DNA of 13,994 nucleotides from Thermococcaceae archaeon (GTDB lineage Archaea > Methanobacteriota_B > Thermococci > Thermococcales > Thermococcaceae). Under the pieces are notes generated by a model, which did not search any database, was not told the origin of the DNA, and was given only the letters and a program-made list of their open reading frames with translations. The stretch spans positions 1 to 13,994 of the forward strand of contig JAMOPD010000163.1 in NCBI GenBank assembly GCA_027064745.1, given 5' to 3'. The position numbers and the translations under genes were made by a program. Each line of letters starts with the position of its first letter. Positions within the stretch are counted from its first letter, which is position 1. This document shows positions 1-5,391 of this stretch, piece after piece.

Positions 1-11
1 GTCGAGCCTTT

Positions 12-25
12 GGAAAAATTTATAA
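12..25 (+). promoter_or_regulatory. Promoter of the tRNA-Thr gene
   Basis: A purine-rich BRE (GGAAAAA, 12-18) is followed directly by a TATA box (TTTATAA, 19-25). The mature tRNA starts 25 bases after the box, the usual archaeal distance. The promoter lies on the host side of the border, so the host keeps control of this tRNA after integration. Confidence 0.75.
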
Positions 26-50
26 CTTCCCGGCCCCTCCATAAACCGGT

Positions 51-127
51 GCCCCGGTAGCCTAGCCTGGCGGGGCGGCGGACTTGTAATCCGCCGGTCG
101 CGGGTTCAAATCCCGCCCGGGGCTCCA
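51..127 (+). tRNA. tRNA-Thr (anticodon TGT)
   Basis: A complete cloverleaf can be folded by eye. The acceptor stem is GCCCCGG (51-57) with CCGGGGC (117-123). The D stem is 60-63/73-76, the anticodon stem 78-82/90-94, and the loop CTTGTAA puts TGT at 85-87, reading ACA (threonine). The T arm is 100-104/112-116 with loop TTCAAAT. T124 is the discriminator base and CCA is encoded at 125-127. The 3' half also serves as the end of an integrase fragment on the other strand, so this tRNA is the integration site of the element to the right. The gene is intact, as expected when the element restores the tRNA 3' half. Confidence 0.95.
62..127. other. Attachment site (att) within the tRNA-Thr gene, left border of the integrated element
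   Basis: The integrase fragment's reading frame enters the tRNA at 127 and ends at a TAG at 62-64, giving the tail with SPGRDLNPRP that is typical of a frame read backwards through a tRNA 3' half. In SSV-type elements the attP lies inside the integrase gene and matches the tRNA 3' part. The true core is probably within about 83-127 (anticodon loop to 3' end), but its exact limits need the other border, which lies outside the window. Confidence 0.7.
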
Positions 128-326
128 AAATTGTCCTTCTCTTCCTAGGAGCTTTCCCTCAAAGGAAAGCCTCATCAAAATGGCATCTTCTATGAAACGG
201 CTCCTATTATATGTTGCCCTGTCCATAAGTTCAATAACCTGCGGACTAAGTGTGATATGAATCGGGACACGAGACCTTTTAGGCTTCTTTTTGGTCATTT
301 CAACGCCCTCAACGTCTTCTTTTTGT

Positions 327-356
327 GTGGCCACACGTGGCCACATGTGGCTACAC
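327..356. repeat. Three 10-bp tandem repeats, GTGGCCACAC-like
   Basis: GTGGCCACAC (327-336), GTGGCCACAT (337-346) and GTGGCTACAC (347-356) follow each other without a gap. The unit contains the palindrome GTGGCCAC, and CCACATGTGG at the second junction is also a palindrome. A 10-bp period places every copy on the same helix face. It lies about 200 bp from the attachment site and inside the 5' part of int(N), a fitting position for arm-type binding of integrase or an accessory factor. That role is inferred. Confidence 0.7.
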
Positions 357-408
357 TGAGACCATACCTGCGGACAAGATATAGCCATTACGGTCATAGG
401 CTTTCACC

Positions 409-726
409 TCATGCTTTGAGCCACTCGGAGTATTCTCTCCCGAGCTTAATCATCCTGCTCGAGAAGCGTTTTGAGAGGACGATGTAGTCTTTGCCGTTGA
501 TTATCGCCTCCTCGAGAATGCCAAGCTCTTTAAGCCTGCGAATCACGTAGTAAACCGTGTTCGTATGCACGTTTGAGGCTTCAGCCACTTCCTGAACGAA
601 CTTCTTTAAGTTGCCCCTGAAGAGTTGCCCGTCGTGCTCGTACTTGAGTTTGTCGAGGATGTTCTCAACCACGAGTTTCTCACTTCTTAACATGCCGTAT
701 TTCACTACCTTGTCAAGCCAGCTCAT
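409..726 (-). CDS. Winged-helix transcriptional regulator next to the integrase
   Basis: A 105-aa protein with a helix-turn-helix and wing: residues ~40-70 (VQEVAEASNVHTNTVYYVIR, then RLKELGILEE) match the recognition helix and wing of ArsR/MarR-like regulators, followed by a basic helical tail (SSRMIKLGRE). It probably regulates itself and the integrase, since int(N) starts 11 bases after its stop with an SD overlapping the intergenic bases. I chose the ATG at 726, preceded by a GGTGG run at suitable spacing; a GTG at 735 is possible. Two related inverted repeats lie upstream, one right behind the TATA box, which suits autorepression. No effector domain is visible. Confidence 0.8.
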   Translation of the reverse strand: MSWLDKVVKYGMLRSEKLVVENILDKLKYEHDGQLFRGNLKKFVQEVAEASNVHTNTVYYVIRRLKELGILEEAIINGKDYIVLSKRFSSRMIKLGREYSEWLKA

Positions 727-745
727 ACCAACCACCCTTGTGTGG

Positions 746-763
746 GCACAAATTCTTTTGTTT
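746..763. promoter_or_regulatory. Second, degenerate operator of the winged-helix regulator
   Basis: GCACAAA-TTCT-TTTGTTT has the left arm and 4-base spacer of the better inverted repeat at 832-851, with a partly degenerate right arm. It lies 20-37 bases before the regulator's start codon. Recurrence of the site around one gene suggests binding by that gene's product. Confidence 0.45.
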
Positions 764-831
764 GAGGGTTGAGTGTTCTGAAAAAAGAAGGTTTCTGAGG
801 CCGTTTTTATTCTCTGGAGGGTGGAGCTTAT

Positions 832-862
832 AGCACAAAGTTTTTTGTGCTTTTAAATACCT
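832..862 (-). promoter_or_regulatory. Promoter and operator of the regulator-integrase unit
   Basis: Read on the minus strand, a purine-rich stretch precedes a TATA box TATTTAAAAG (about 850-859). Directly downstream is a perfect inverted repeat with 8-bp arms, AGCACAAA-GTTT-TTTGTGCT (832-851), which would lie between the TATA box and the expected start near 828-831. A protein bound there would block initiation. The remaining gene-free bases (736-953) hold two GTTAAC palindromes (936-941, 953-958) and a T-rich run on the minus strand near 898-906 that may end the upstream operon. Confidence 0.55.
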
Positions 863-953
863 CCTACTGCACGACCTTCCTTGCGAGTCAGAGAAATATT
901 TGGAAAAATCAAGGCACAACTGTGACCCCGGACTGTTAACATTCATACGAAAG

Positions 954-1109
954 TTAACGGTCATGGCTGGCCCTCCTTATCTCATCCTCAAGTGCCTTGA
1001 ACTCGTGGGACATGAACAGCACTTTACGCTCAAGCTTCGAGAGCTTCTTATCGAGCTTCTGAAGCTCAACAACATGTTCAGGAATGAGAGTCTTCTGAAC
1101 CACGGCCAT
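954..1109 (-). CDS. Small coiled-coil protein
   Basis: A 51-aa, charged, helical protein. Residues ~15-45 (VELQKLDKKLSKLERKVLF...) show heptad-like leucine spacing and probably form a coiled coil. The ATG at 1109 is chosen because of GGAGG at 1116-1120 and because the start overlaps the stop of the gene before it (TGATG). It is the last gene of the leftward operon. A T-rich tract about 50 bases further on could be the terminator. No function can be assigned; a small subunit or scaffold for a neighbour is possible. Confidence 0.6.
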   Translation of the reverse strand: MAVVQKTLIPEHVVELQKLDKKLSKLERKVLFMSHEFKALEDEIRRASHDR

Positions 1110-1345
1110 CACGCTCCTCCTTGAGAGTCGAAAGATTCTTCGAAACTCAAGGTCGCCAACCAATCCAAGAACTTCATAATAGTCTCTCCTTCCTTTTCAG
1201 TCAGCTCTAATGTCTTGTCAGTCCAATCATACCTCACGATGTACTTGTGCCTCTTGCTATCGTACCTGAACAAAAGACTAATTGACCCATGCTCGCACTT
1301 GATATCATAGAATCCCCACTCAATCTTCCGAATCCGAATCGCCAC
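1109..1345 (-). CDS. Hypothetical protein, 78 aa
   Basis: Not recognised. It is rich in beta-strand-like segments (IRKIEWGFYDIKCEHGSISL, then HKYIVRYDW), followed by a helical C-terminus, and has no membrane segment. The GTG start is supported by a very good SD (GGAGGTGA, about 6 bases upstream) inside the 6-base gap after the preceding gene; the TGA of that gene is the last three bases of this SD, so the two are translationally coupled. It belongs to the leftward operon. Confidence 0.65.
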   Translation of the reverse strand: MAIRIRKIEWGFYDIKCEHGSISLLFRYDSKRHKYIVRYDWTDKTLELTEKEGETIMKFLDWLATLSFEESFDSQGGA

Positions 1346-1351
1346 GCCCCG

Positions 1352-1876
1352 TCACCTCCCCCACAATAAGAACCTGAGCGTTTCCGGCAACTCCTGAGCG
1401 GGAACGCGGATCACATCATCAAGGTGGACGAACGCGTAGTAATCATGAGCCGGACCGTGCCCGTACCAGTCAAAATTCACCGGCGTACTCCGCACGTTCC
1501 AGATAAGAAACTCCTGCCCAAGGTTGACGAGGTAATAGAAGTCAATGCCCGCCTTGAGAGCGAACATCCTGTGCCCCTCGTACTGCTTGCCGTTTACCTT
1601 GACCTTCCCGTTCACGATTGCAGAGCGCGGGTTCATATTTTTGAGTTCAAAGCCAGTGAAACGGAAGCCCTTGACGCCGTTCTTGTTGAGAAACTGAACA
1701 ACGAGACTGTCCACGTCGGTGACATACATGTGCACGTCCAGGCCCTTCCTGGCCTTTTGGAGGGCCCTCGAAAAGGCCACGCGGTTCTCAGCGTCCCGCA
1801 TGAGGCGCTTGAAGTAAGTGAAGGCATCGTCAATGCTGAGGGCATCCTGATAAACAAAAGCAGTCCGCGAGGCCAT
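1352..1876 (-). CDS. Putative PD-(D/E)XK-fold nuclease
   Basis: A 174-aa protein that may be a small endonuclease or resolvase. Residues 54-79 hold D54/D56 in a strand (YVTDVDSLVV) and, about 20 residues later, a strand with E77-L-K79 (FRFTGFELKN). This Asp...Glu-x-Lys spacing is the core of the PD-(D/E)XK fold. Further strands and aromatic residues (GHRMFALKAGIDFYYLVN, 101-118) would complete a sheet. The N-terminus (1-45) is helical. The start has GGAGGTG upstream and overlaps the previous stop by one base. If active it could act in replication or recombination of the element. The fold assignment is by eye; a non-catalytic protein is possible. Confidence 0.55.
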   Translation of the reverse strand: MASRTAFVYQDALSIDDAFTYFKRLMRDAENRVAFSRALQKARKGLDVHMYVTDVDSLVVQFLNKNGVKGFRFTGFELKNMNPRSAIVNGKVKVNGKQYEGHRMFALKAGIDFYYLVNLGQEFLIWNVRSTPVNFDWYGHGPAHDYYAFVHLDDVIRVPAQELPETLRFLLWGR

Positions 1877-2040
1877 CAGGCCCGCACCTCCTCAAGTTTT
1901 TCTTTGAGACGATAGAGGGCCTTCTTCGCGTCTTCGAGCTCCGTCTTAACCAGCCAGTCCCCAACCAAAAACTCCACGTAGTCAATCCGCCTGAGCGCCT
2001 CCTCCACCTCCTCAAGCAAATCCGCACGAATAAAACTCAT
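1876..2040 (-). CDS. Small acidic helical protein, 54 aa
   Basis: A short gene easily missed by length cut-offs. The frame reads MSFIRADLLEEVEEALRRID... and ends ...LYRLKEKLEEVRA, almost entirely amphipathic helix with a coiled-coil character. It fits exactly between its neighbours: its TGA overlaps the ATG of the next gene (TGATG) and its ATG lies 3 bases after the previous stop. Its last codons (GAG GAG GTG) also form the SD of the next gene. Function unknown. Confidence 0.7.
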   Translation of the reverse strand: MSFIRADLLEEVEEALRRIDYVEFLVGDWLVKTELEDAKKALYRLKEKLEEVRA

Positions 2041-2043
2041 CCC

Positions 2044-2151
2044 TCAACCCCCCACCGCCCTCCTAATCAGTGCTATGAACATTGCGATCCACTCGCCGGC
2101 CACAACACCGGCAAGAATGTAAAGCACGAGGTCAGCGAACCGCACCCTCAT
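2044..2151 (-). CDS. Very small single-span membrane protein, 35 aa
   Basis: The frame reads MRVRFADLVLYILAGVVAGE then WIAMFIALIRRAVGG. It has basic ends and a hydrophobic centre of roughly 20 residues, so one membrane helix is likely. The ATG overlaps the upstream stop in an ATGA junction and an SD (GAGGGT) lies in the upstream coding end, which makes the short frame credible. It is the only obvious membrane peptide in this operon. A holin-like, superinfection-exclusion or membrane-anchor role is conceivable, but nothing in the sequence decides. Confidence 0.6.
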   Translation of the reverse strand: MRVRFADLVLYILAGVVAGEWIAMFIALIRRAVGG

Positions 2152-2405
2152 GAGCGACCCTCCTCATCTGAGATGATCTCTTCGAGAACAATGCGATACT
2201 TCGGCTTGTCATTCACATAAAGAACCAACTCACCCTCATGCCGTTTGAGCAGTGCAATTAAGACATGAAAGAACTCGTTAGTAACGTCCTTCTTGTCATC
2301 TGCAATGACTATCTTTCCCTTGCGCTTGCTAACATGTGCGAGGTATACCGTATCCTCAAGAGGGGCGAGGAAAATGCCCCACCTATCCCAATTTATCCTA
2401 CTCAT
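2148..2405 (-). CDS. Hypothetical protein, 85 aa
   Basis: Not recognised. Predicted alternating strands (WGIFLAPLEDTVYLAHVSK, GKIVIADD), a helix (FFHVLIALLKRHEG), then strands (LVLYVNDKPKYRIVLEEI). It is a compact soluble domain with an acidic tail ending EEGRS. It starts at an ATGA overlap with the preceding gene. The 18 bases over its stop (2148-2165) are identical to those over the stop of the preceding gene (2402-2419), so part of the junction seems to have been duplicated. Confidence 0.65.
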   Translation of the reverse strand: MSRINWDRWGIFLAPLEDTVYLAHVSKRKGKIVIADDKKDVTNEFFHVLIALLKRHEGELVLYVNDKPKYRIVLEEIISDEEGRS

Positions 2406-2629
2406 GAGCGACCCTCCTCCGGCGGGTATCCATACTCTTCAAGCAACCAATCCGGCACGTCAAGGGCTAAGAAGCCGTCCTCATCCACTTCGAACTCTAG
2501 CTCGCCCCGTAGGAGCATTTTGACAATCTCCCACGCCAACTCGTTCGTGCTGTCTATGTCCTGTATCTCCGTGTCGTACTCATCCCCCATTTTGGGGACA
2601 ATGTTCATCAAGTTCAGAGTGAACCTCAT
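2402..2629 (-). CDS. Hypothetical acidic protein, 75 aa
   Basis: Not recognised. A short beta-rich start (MRFTLNLMNIV) is followed by an acidic helical part (STNELAWEIVKMLLRGELEF) and a tail ending YPPEEGRS. The ATG at 2629 is chosen over upstream candidates because GGAGGTGA stands 4 bases before it and it overlaps the previous stop (ATGA). The very acidic composition suggests a partner-binding or DNA-mimic-like protein, but that is only a guess from charge. Confidence 0.65.
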   Translation of the reverse strand: MRFTLNLMNIVPKMGDEYDTEIQDIDSTNELAWEIVKMLLRGELEFEVDEDGFLALDVPDWLLEEYGYPPEEGRS

Positions 2630-2772
2630 ACCCTCACCTCCTCGATCGTGATGACATACCACCCTGCCAGCCGTGCCCTGTTCGCGAAATCCTCGGCTTC
2701 CTCTCGCGTGTTGCAGTACTCAGGGGCCGGAGCCGTGTCGCCCGGAACAAGATACCACACCACATACGTCAT
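2626..2772 (-). CDS. Hypothetical protein, 48 aa
   Basis: A short frame: MTYVVWYLVPGDTAPAPEYC, a helix (NTREEAEDFANRARLAG), then WYVITIEEVRV. The strand-helix-strand order with aromatic residues looks like a tiny alpha/beta domain. Start and stop both sit in ATGA overlaps, and both junctions share the same 16-base SD/stop/start sequence (2626-2641 and 2769-2784). SD spacing is ideal (GGAGGTGA, 4 bases). No function recognised. Confidence 0.7.
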   Translation of the reverse strand: MTYVVWYLVPGDTAPAPEYCNTREEAEDFANRARLAGWYVITIEEVRV

Positions 2773-3011
2773 ACCCTCACCTCCCTCCTCTGAATCTTCT
2801 TGAGCAACGTCTCCAGCGCGTCAGCCCAACCAGACCAGTACTCCGCGCCATTCTCCTGCCTCAACGCCAGAGAAAACGCCGCTTCCCTCGCTTCCGCGAT
2901 TTCCCGCTCAAGATACTCGATAATGGTCGGCACTTCCTCAGCGCGGGCCTGCTCCAGAGCCGCCCGCTCCCGGGCGACAAAAGACCAGAAGTCGGCCTCG
3001 GCCTGACTCAT
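2769..3011 (-). CDS. Coiled-coil protein, 80 aa
   Basis: Almost all helical and highly charged, Ala/Glu-rich (ARERAALEQARAEEVPTIIE, then EREIAEAREAAFSLALRQE), ending REVRV. Probably an oligomerising helical bundle. It overlaps both neighbours by ATGA, with a GGTGA immediately before its ATG. Its C-terminal EVRV repeats that of the next gene because the two share one SD/stop cassette. No function recognised. Confidence 0.65.
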   Translation of the reverse strand: MSQAEADFWSFVARERAALEQARAEEVPTIIEYLEREIAEAREAAFSLALRQENGAEYWSGWADALETLLKKIQRREVRV

Positions 3012-3655
3012 TCACCATCCCTCCCGGAAAGGTTGAAGAAGAGACCCGCGAGAGTGAGTACCTCGTCCTCAAACAGCTCGTAGAGCTCCCTGCGCCTGAA
3101 GATGTGCATTTCCGCAAGCACAAGCAACTTCTCTCTGATGCCCACCACCACATAGAAGTTCCAAATCGGGTCGTAGAGTGCGAGGTAAGCAACGTCCATG
3201 CCAAAGAGCTCGTCTGCCAGCATGGTGTCGTTTGACTCGATAGCAGTCACGTCCTCAACGCCCGCGCGCCTGAGAAACTCAAGCATGCCGGTTACTTCCG
3301 GCTCGAGGTCGTAAACAGAGTTGTCCTCGTAGCTACCACCTATGAACTTAGACGCCCTGGCAACCGTGACAAGGAAATCCCTCGTCACGTGATCGGTCAG
3401 GAATCTTTCCTCCGAATCCCATTCGGCTGTGGCGTTCGGGCCCTTGCAAATCCCCCACTTCAGCATGTGCTTCTCCACCTTCCTTGCCAAGTCTCTTCTG
3501 GATGTCTTCTCCCAAGCCTCCTGCTGAGCGGCCTTCCGAATGTGTTTGATGCTCTTCTCCTTGGCCAACACATCTTCCAACCCATTCCCGCAGAGGGAAA
3601 GGGTCGGCTTTGCTTCCCCAAACAGAGCGGTCAACTCATCCAAAACCTCAGACAT
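3008..3655 (-). CDS. Hypothetical protein, 215 aa
   Basis: Not recognised. The first ~75 residues are helical and basic (KSIKHIRKAAQQEAWEKTSRRDLARKVEKH). A middle part (80-140) is mixed, and a C-terminal part (145-200) carries predicted strands (YLALYDPIWNFYVVVGI) and a helix (EKLLVLAEMHIFRRRELYEL). No clear catalytic motif, signal or membrane helix is visible. It overlaps the end of the upstream 298-aa gene by 8 bases, which suggests that the two products act together. The long helical basic N-terminus could contact DNA. Confidence 0.65.
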   Translation of the reverse strand: MSEVLDELTALFGEAKPTLSLCGNGLEDVLAKEKSIKHIRKAAQQEAWEKTSRRDLARKVEKHMLKWGICKGPNATAEWDSEERFLTDHVTRDFLVTVARASKFIGGSYEDNSVYDLEPEVTGMLEFLRRAGVEDVTAIESNDTMLADELFGMDVAYLALYDPIWNFYVVVGIREKLLVLAEMHIFRRRELYELFEDEVLTLAGLFFNLSGRDGE

Positions 3656-4544
3656 CGGCCTTCACCTCCACCTTCTTTTCCTGAAGCTTCAGGAGAAACG
3701 GGCCGAACAGGGCCCGATAATCCGCGTTAGAACCAACTACCTCCGCCACAACATCGAAACCATACTCACGCACAAGCCTGCGGAGGCCATTATTGCCAAC
3801 GCTCTTCAGGAAAGACTCTGCCTGCCCCTTCGTCCGCCAGTTAGAAGCCAACTGCTCATACTGCCTAAGCCACGCCCTGAGACTCTTCTCAATCTTCGCC
3901 CGCGGGACCTCAACCACAGGCTGGCCGTCTTTCGTGGGCTTCTGAGCTTCGACCTTCAAACTCTTGGCCGCCTTGAGCGTGTCTTCACGGACGATTTTTG
4001 CAAAGCGGACGTTCACGCCGTTCTCGCGGTAGAGGACGATGCCCTCAAGCTCCTCGATGCCGGGTACGGGCCTGATGACTTCCGGAATCTTGCCGTTCTC
4101 GTCGATGGTTATGAAGAAGCGCTGGAGGGCCTGAACCTGTTCCCGAGGGTCGAGGATGTTAAGCTTGCGCATGAGGTCGTTCCACGTGAGGCCCTCTTCG
4201 ACGGCCTTTGGAATGGCGAGAAGAATCTTAGACCACTTCGAGGAGAGTTTGGGCTTGTTCTTTTCGCAAGCCTCGGCACGGAAGCGCCACTTCTCAAGCT
4301 CATCCTGAAGGCGCTCGACGAGACGCTTAAGCTCGGAGTTTTCTTTTCTTAATTCTTCATTCTCACGCTCTAGGCTTTCTATTTTTACGGCGGCGTTAAT
4401 GACTTCCTTCTGGCGTAGATACCAAGAAGTGAAAAACTCACCCCAACTCATGCGGCCGCGTAACTTGTCCCACTCTTCTTTTAGTTCTGCTTCCACGTGC
4501 ATCACGATGGCCCTTGGGTTCCTGAGCTTCGGCGGCCGCGCCAT
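3648..4544 (-). CDS. RHH plus coiled-coil DNA-binding protein, possible replication or partition factor
   Basis: A 298-aa protein. Residues ~10-48 resemble a ribbon-helix-helix domain (strand AIVMHVEAEL, helices EEWDKLRGRM and WGEFFTSWYL). Residues ~52-92 are a leucine-zipper-like coiled coil (IESLERENEELRKENSELKR onward). The rest is an alpha/beta region, with a possible winged-helix segment at ~110-145 (TWNDLMRKLNILDPREQVQA) and a helical C-terminus. RHH plus coiled coil plus further DNA-binding domain suits a plasmid-encoded initiator or segregation protein, and the gene lies next to an AT-rich repeat region. No initiator or ATPase motif is seen, so the role is inferred. The SD is a weaker GAGGGGG. 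Confidence 0.65.
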   Translation of the reverse strand: MARPPKLRNPRAIVMHVEAELKEEWDKLRGRMSWGEFFTSWYLRQKEVINAAVKIESLERENEELRKENSELKRLVERLQDELEKWRFRAEACEKNKPKLSSKWSKILLAIPKAVEEGLTWNDLMRKLNILDPREQVQALQRFFITIDENGKIPEVIRPVPGIEELEGIVLYRENGVNVRFAKIVREDTLKAAKSLKVEAQKPTKDGQPVVEVPRAKIEKSLRAWLRQYEQLASNWRTKGQAESFLKSVGNNGLRRLVREYGFDVVAEVVGSNADYRALFGPFLLKLQEKKVEVKADV

Positions 4545-4554
4545 TTTGTCCCCC

Positions 4555-4723
4555 TCATTCAGGCTCTAATCCCTTAGTCTGGTCCAGAAGCCAGCGGATG
4601 AAATCCCCACGAGAAAGAGACTTGCGTCTGCGCTCGAATTCCTCAAAGGTTTTCCTCCCCATGGCCACAGTCACGACAACAGTCCCACCCTCATGCTTGC
4701 GGGGGTCTTCCAGGCCTTCTCAT
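4555..4723 (-). pseudogene. Small RHH repressor gene with a +1 frameshift in a C5 run
   Basis: Reading leftward, ATG at 4723-4721 has a good SD (GGTGGT, 4 bases away) and encodes MRRPGRPP before running to an early stop. If one base is skipped in the C5 run (plus-strand G5 at 4701-4705), the frame continues to 4555 as a 55-aa protein: a GRPRK basic arm, a strand (GGTVVVTVAM) and two helices (TFEEFERRRK, SRGDFIRWLLDQTK), a good RHH fold. So it is a real repressor gene broken by one extra base, a frame-shifted expression signal, or a homopolymer sequencing error. Two perfect tandem operators stand upstream. It heads the leftward operon and ends 10 bases before the 298-aa gene. Confidence 0.75.
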
Positions 4724-4736
4724 ACGGCACCACCTT

Positions 4737-4769
4737 AAGTCATATTGACTTCTCAAGTCATATTGACTT
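4737..4769. promoter_or_regulatory. Tandem operators, two identical inverted repeats
   Basis: The 15-base site AAGTCA-TAT-TGACTT occurs twice without mismatch (4737-4751 and 4755-4769), 18 bases centre to centre, followed by a related partial site (TTAATTAACTTAAT). The nearer copy ends 14 bases before the start of the small RHH gene, and an AT-rich TATA-like stretch (about 4773-4784) lies just behind. RHH dimers typically bind paired inverted repeats next to each other, so autoregulation of the operon is likely. Confidence 0.7.
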
Positions 4770-4977
4770 AATTAACTTAATAAAGTTTTCGCGTCTAATA
4801 ACGCTCAATGCTACCCATTTTTGAGAAAATGATTCAGAAATCTGATAGAATTACCGCAAGCTGTAGTAGAACACCCGAATTTTTGAATCATTTAAGGGTT
4901 TATAAATAACGGAGCCAACATAAATCTAAACTAAACTAAAACAAGCTTTTTAGAGTAGATATAGATAAATGATTAAT
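4770..4977. other. AT-rich gene-free region with iteron-like repeats, candidate replication origin
   Basis: No credible gene is present. AAATGATTCA (4827-4836) is matched by its inverse TGAATCATTT (4884-4893), and a related AAATGATTAATTCA follows at 4967-4980. CTAAA is repeated three times in tandem (4926-4940). A TATA-like TTTATAAATA (4899-4908) has no gene behind it on the plus strand. AT-richness, repeats and the position between a possible replication-protein operon and another leftward operon suit an origin, but nothing proves it. Confidence 0.35.
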
Positions 4978-5391
4978 TCATTTTCCGTTCAATAAAAAAT
5001 ATGGATTTTCAAGTATCTTCTGTTCCTCGTCTTCATCAATGATGAAATATTTTCCACTTTTCACGGCTTGGAAAAGTTGATACGCCTTATCTCCAACTCT
5101 GTCTTTGAGCTTGACAAAATCAACAAGGAGGACCTCGATTTGATCTCCTTCTTTAATTCCCAATTCAGCCCGTAATCCATTTGGGATTGTTAACCTGCCA
5201 TGAACAGTTAGCTGAGCCCAAAACTGCCCTCTGCCTATGATTTTACCATTAACAACTTTCCTTATCACTAAGTTAACTATATCATGTTTGTTGAGTCCAA
5301 AGTACTCTCGTTCATTTCCAGGGATAGCTATCCTACCGTTCTTATACACTTGCACGTGGAATTTTGCGAGTGGTTCCTTGGCTTCTTTCAT
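4978..5391 (-). CDS. AbrB/SpoVT-like regulator with two swapped-hairpin domains (copy C)
   Basis: A 137-aa DNA-binding protein. The first AbrB-like domain spans ~8-50 (AKFHVQVYKNGRIAIPGNER, then FGLNKHDIVNLVIRK). A second, diverged one spans ~55-95 (FWAQLTVHGRLTIPNGLRAE, then GDQIEVLLV). Each has the strand-GR-I/V-P signature. The C-terminus is helical and acidic. It is the last of three tandem relatives and overlaps the previous stop by ATGA. Compared with its neighbours the first domain is altered (PGNEREYFG where others have PK...RE.L), so binding specificity may have changed. Most probably a transcriptional regulator of the element; AbrB-like proteins can also be antitoxins. Confidence 0.75.
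   Translation of the reverse strand: MKEAKEPLAKFHVQVYKNGRIAIPGNEREYFGLNKHDIVNLVIRKVVNGKIIGRGQFWAQLTVHGRLTIPNGLRAELGIKEGDQIEVLLVDFVKLKDRVGDKAYQLFQAVKSGKYFIIDEDEEQKILENPYFLLNGK

Larger units (their letters stand above)
62..397 (-). pseudogene. int: N-terminal fragment of an SSV-type tyrosine integrase, int(N)
   Basis: This is the amino-terminal piece of a site-specific tyrosine recombinase, left at the border when integration splits the integrase gene. About 110 aa are present. Residues ~37-75 (VPIHITLSPQ... RSRFIEDAIL) look like a ribbon-helix-helix domain, a beta strand and two helices. The tail from about residue 89 is the reverse reading of the tRNA 3' half and stops inside it. The catalytic domain is absent, so this piece alone cannot recombine; it should be encoded by int(C) at the far border. 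The start at 397 has a strong SD (GAGGTGA, spacing 6) just after the upstream regulator's stop. A start at 298 (MTKKKPKRS) would omit an unusual Cys/Trp-rich leader encoded over a 10-bp tandem repeat, and cannot be excluded. Confidence 0.8.

Noticed and set aside
713..964. Minus-strand frame of 83 codons between the regulator and the operon end
   Set aside because: It runs over the TATA box, the inverted repeat and a likely terminator, and overlaps the regulator start; no protein-like pattern.
1424..1915. Plus-strand frame of 163 codons
   Set aside because: Antisense to the nuclease-like 174-aa gene, which has a good SD and junctions on both sides.
1830..2027. Arg/Trp-rich minus-strand frame of 65 codons
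   Set aside because: Out-of-frame shadow of the 54-aa gene at 1876-2040, which has the correct coupled start and stop.
3540..4352. Plus-strand frame of 270 codons
   Set aside because: Antisense to the RHH/coiled-coil gene, whose domains and coupling to its neighbours are convincing; no promoter or SD for the plus-strand frame.
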